Assembly (NCBI GenBank): GCA_947625195.1
Contig: CANQNK010000008.1
Location: forward strand, 1-64,000
DNA: 64,000 nt
Direction of reading: 5' to 3'
Origin: an uncultured Clostridia bacterium
GTDB taxonomy: Bacteria; Bacillota; Clostridia; Oscillospirales; Ruminococcaceae
Position 1 is the stretch's first letter; each line of letters starts with the position of its first letter. The notes under the pieces were generated by a model that had not been told where the DNA came from, did no database searches, and was given only the letters and a program-made list of their open reading frames with translations. Both the position numbers and the translations under genes were made by a program. Below are positions 62,682-64,000 of this stretch, piece by piece.

Positions 62682-62714
62682 AAGGCCGGAAGGGAGAAAC
62701 CCCTGCCGGCCTGA
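62682..62714 (-). terminator. Intrinsic terminator after the second HtrA gene
   Basis: AGGCCGG-aagggagaaacccct-GCCGGCCT flanked by A/T. Confidence 0.65.
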
Positions 62715-62733
62715 AAACATATTCAATTATCTG

Positions 62734-64000
62734 TTAAAAGCCGAACATATCAAAAATGCTTGTGGTCGGCTGTGTCTGAGGCTCAGTCTGCTCTTGTGTG
62801 GCCTCGCCGAGAGTAGCCTTCACGTCGGTTCTCTGACCGTTTCTGTAAAGAGAGATAGTAACGGTATCTCCGGCGGAGTGCTCATTTTTAATGTCGTTGA
62901 ATTCATCTATTGATGTGATGAGGGTTCCCTCAATGCCGACTATAATGTCGCCCACCTTGATGCCGGCGGCTTCTGCGGCAGAACCGCTCTCCACCTGCTC
63001 GACTCTGAATCCCTGCGGAATACCGTAATACTCTGAGTAAAATGATGAAATATTATTTCCCGAAATACCCAGAAGCGGTCTGCCCTTAACGTATCCGTAC
63101 TTAAGCAGGTCGTTGATAATAGGCATAGCGTCATCGATCGGGATAGCGAATCCAAGGTTAGAAGCCACTGCGGAGTTTACCTTAGCCGAAGTGATACCTA
63201 TTACCTGGCCGTAAGCGTTTATCAGAGCGCCTCCGGAGTTTCCGTTATTTATGGCGGCGTCGGTCTGAATAAGGTTGAACTTTTTATCCTCTATCGTGAG
63301 CTCTCTGTTAAGTGCTGAAATAATGCCGGAAGTAACCGATCCTGCGAGGTTCATGCTGATAGGGTTGCCGATAGCGATAGCAGCCTCTCCCACCTGAAGC
63401 TCTGAGGATTTTCCGAACTCAGCGGCGGTAAGACCGGTCTTGTCTATTTTAACAACAGCTAGGTCGGTCTGTACATCTATTCCTACAAGCTCGGCTTTAA
63501 TGCCGTTTTCCGGATCGTCGGTAAACACAACCGTTATGTCGGCAGCACCGCTCACGACATGAGCGTTGGTGATAATATAGCCGTCCTCACTCATAACAAC
63601 TCCGGTTCCCATAACGCCTGAACCGCTTGACGTAAGACAGGTAATGCCCACGACAGAGCCAGAAACCTTCTCAACTATCTGCGGTATAGTCAGAGCGTCC
63701 TCGGGAGCTGATAATTGATAAATGGTAGGAAGGTCTCTGTCCTTGTTTTTAACCTCTTCGGCTTCGGTAGCATTCTGATCCTTCTTGCCAGCGTTTTGGT
63801 TCTGACTGTTTGTGCTGAAGGTTCCGACGTTGCCGGTGGTGATCAGGTTATATCCAAGCACACCGGTAGCGACGATCGCTGCCGCGCACAAAACCGATAT
63901 CACAGCCGTCAATGCGGTTTTGCGTTTTTTGCGCTTTTTATCGGCATTCGGGTCATATGACATTCTGTTCACGTTGCCATCATAGGGGGAATAGTTGTTG
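62734..64000 (-). CDS. Second HtrA-family serine protease with PDZ domain, 5' end beyond the window
   Basis: TNAHVV, QTDLAVVKID, NNGNSGGALIN, C-terminal PDZ; frame stays open to the window edge (NNYSPYDGNVNRMSYDPNADKKRKKRK). Confidence 0.92.
   Translation of the reverse strand, partial: NNYSPYDGNVNRMSYDPNADKKRKKRKTALTAVISVLCAAAIVATGVLGYNLITTGNVGTFSTNSQNQNAGKKDQNATEAEEVKNKDRDLPTIYQLSAPEDALTIPQIVEKVSGSVVGITCLTSSGSGVMGTGVVMSEDGYIITNAHVVSGAADITVVFTDDPENGIKAELVGIDVQTDLAVVKIDKTGLTAAEFGKSSELQVGEAAIAIGNPISMNLAGSVTSGIISALNRELTIEDKKFNLIQTDAAINNGNSGGALINAYGQVIGITSAKVNSAVASNLGFAIPIDDAMPIINDLLKYGYVKGRPLLGISGNNISSFYSEYYGIPQGFRVEQVESGSAAEAAGIKVGDIIVGIEGTLITSIDEFNDIKNEHSAGDTVTISLYRNGQRTDVKATLGEATQEQTEPQTQPTTSIFDMFGF

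Overview
The window looks like chromosomal DNA from a sporulating, probably Ruminococcaceae/Oscillospiraceae-like Firmicute (taxonomy is inference). Its core is a complete S10-spc-alpha ribosomal superoperon on the minus strand, rpsJ to rplQ (about 32.6 kb down to 16.5 kb), including secY, adk, map, infA and rpoA. Other housekeeping loci are groESL with a perfect CIRCE operator, serCA, an NfnAB/GltA-like pair, glyS, lysS-greA, alr, a yabP-yabQ-divIC-S1 sporulation/division cluster, a response regulator-kinase-HtrA operon, a Na/Pi cotransporter and a GH74-type lipoprotein. The most unusual part is about 49.5-62.5 kb. It holds two large secreted dockerin-type paralogs whose 3' ends read as identical over about 746 bp. 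Both have exact-consensus sigma-A-type promoters, and one has a 5'UTR array of about 19-bp repeats whose motif recurs inverted in both 3' flanks. The same region has an ImmA/IrrE gene behind a perfect 12-bp palindrome and a duplicated hairpin element preceding two small genes. Elsewhere I found a scar fusing the N-terminus of a response regulator to the C-terminal half of a histidine kinase, a ~400-nt rpsJ leader with an internal terminator-like hairpin, and a structured map-infA intergenic region. I saw no CRISPR array, rRNA, confident tRNA, transposase or prophage. All calls come from reading the sequence; no database search was run.
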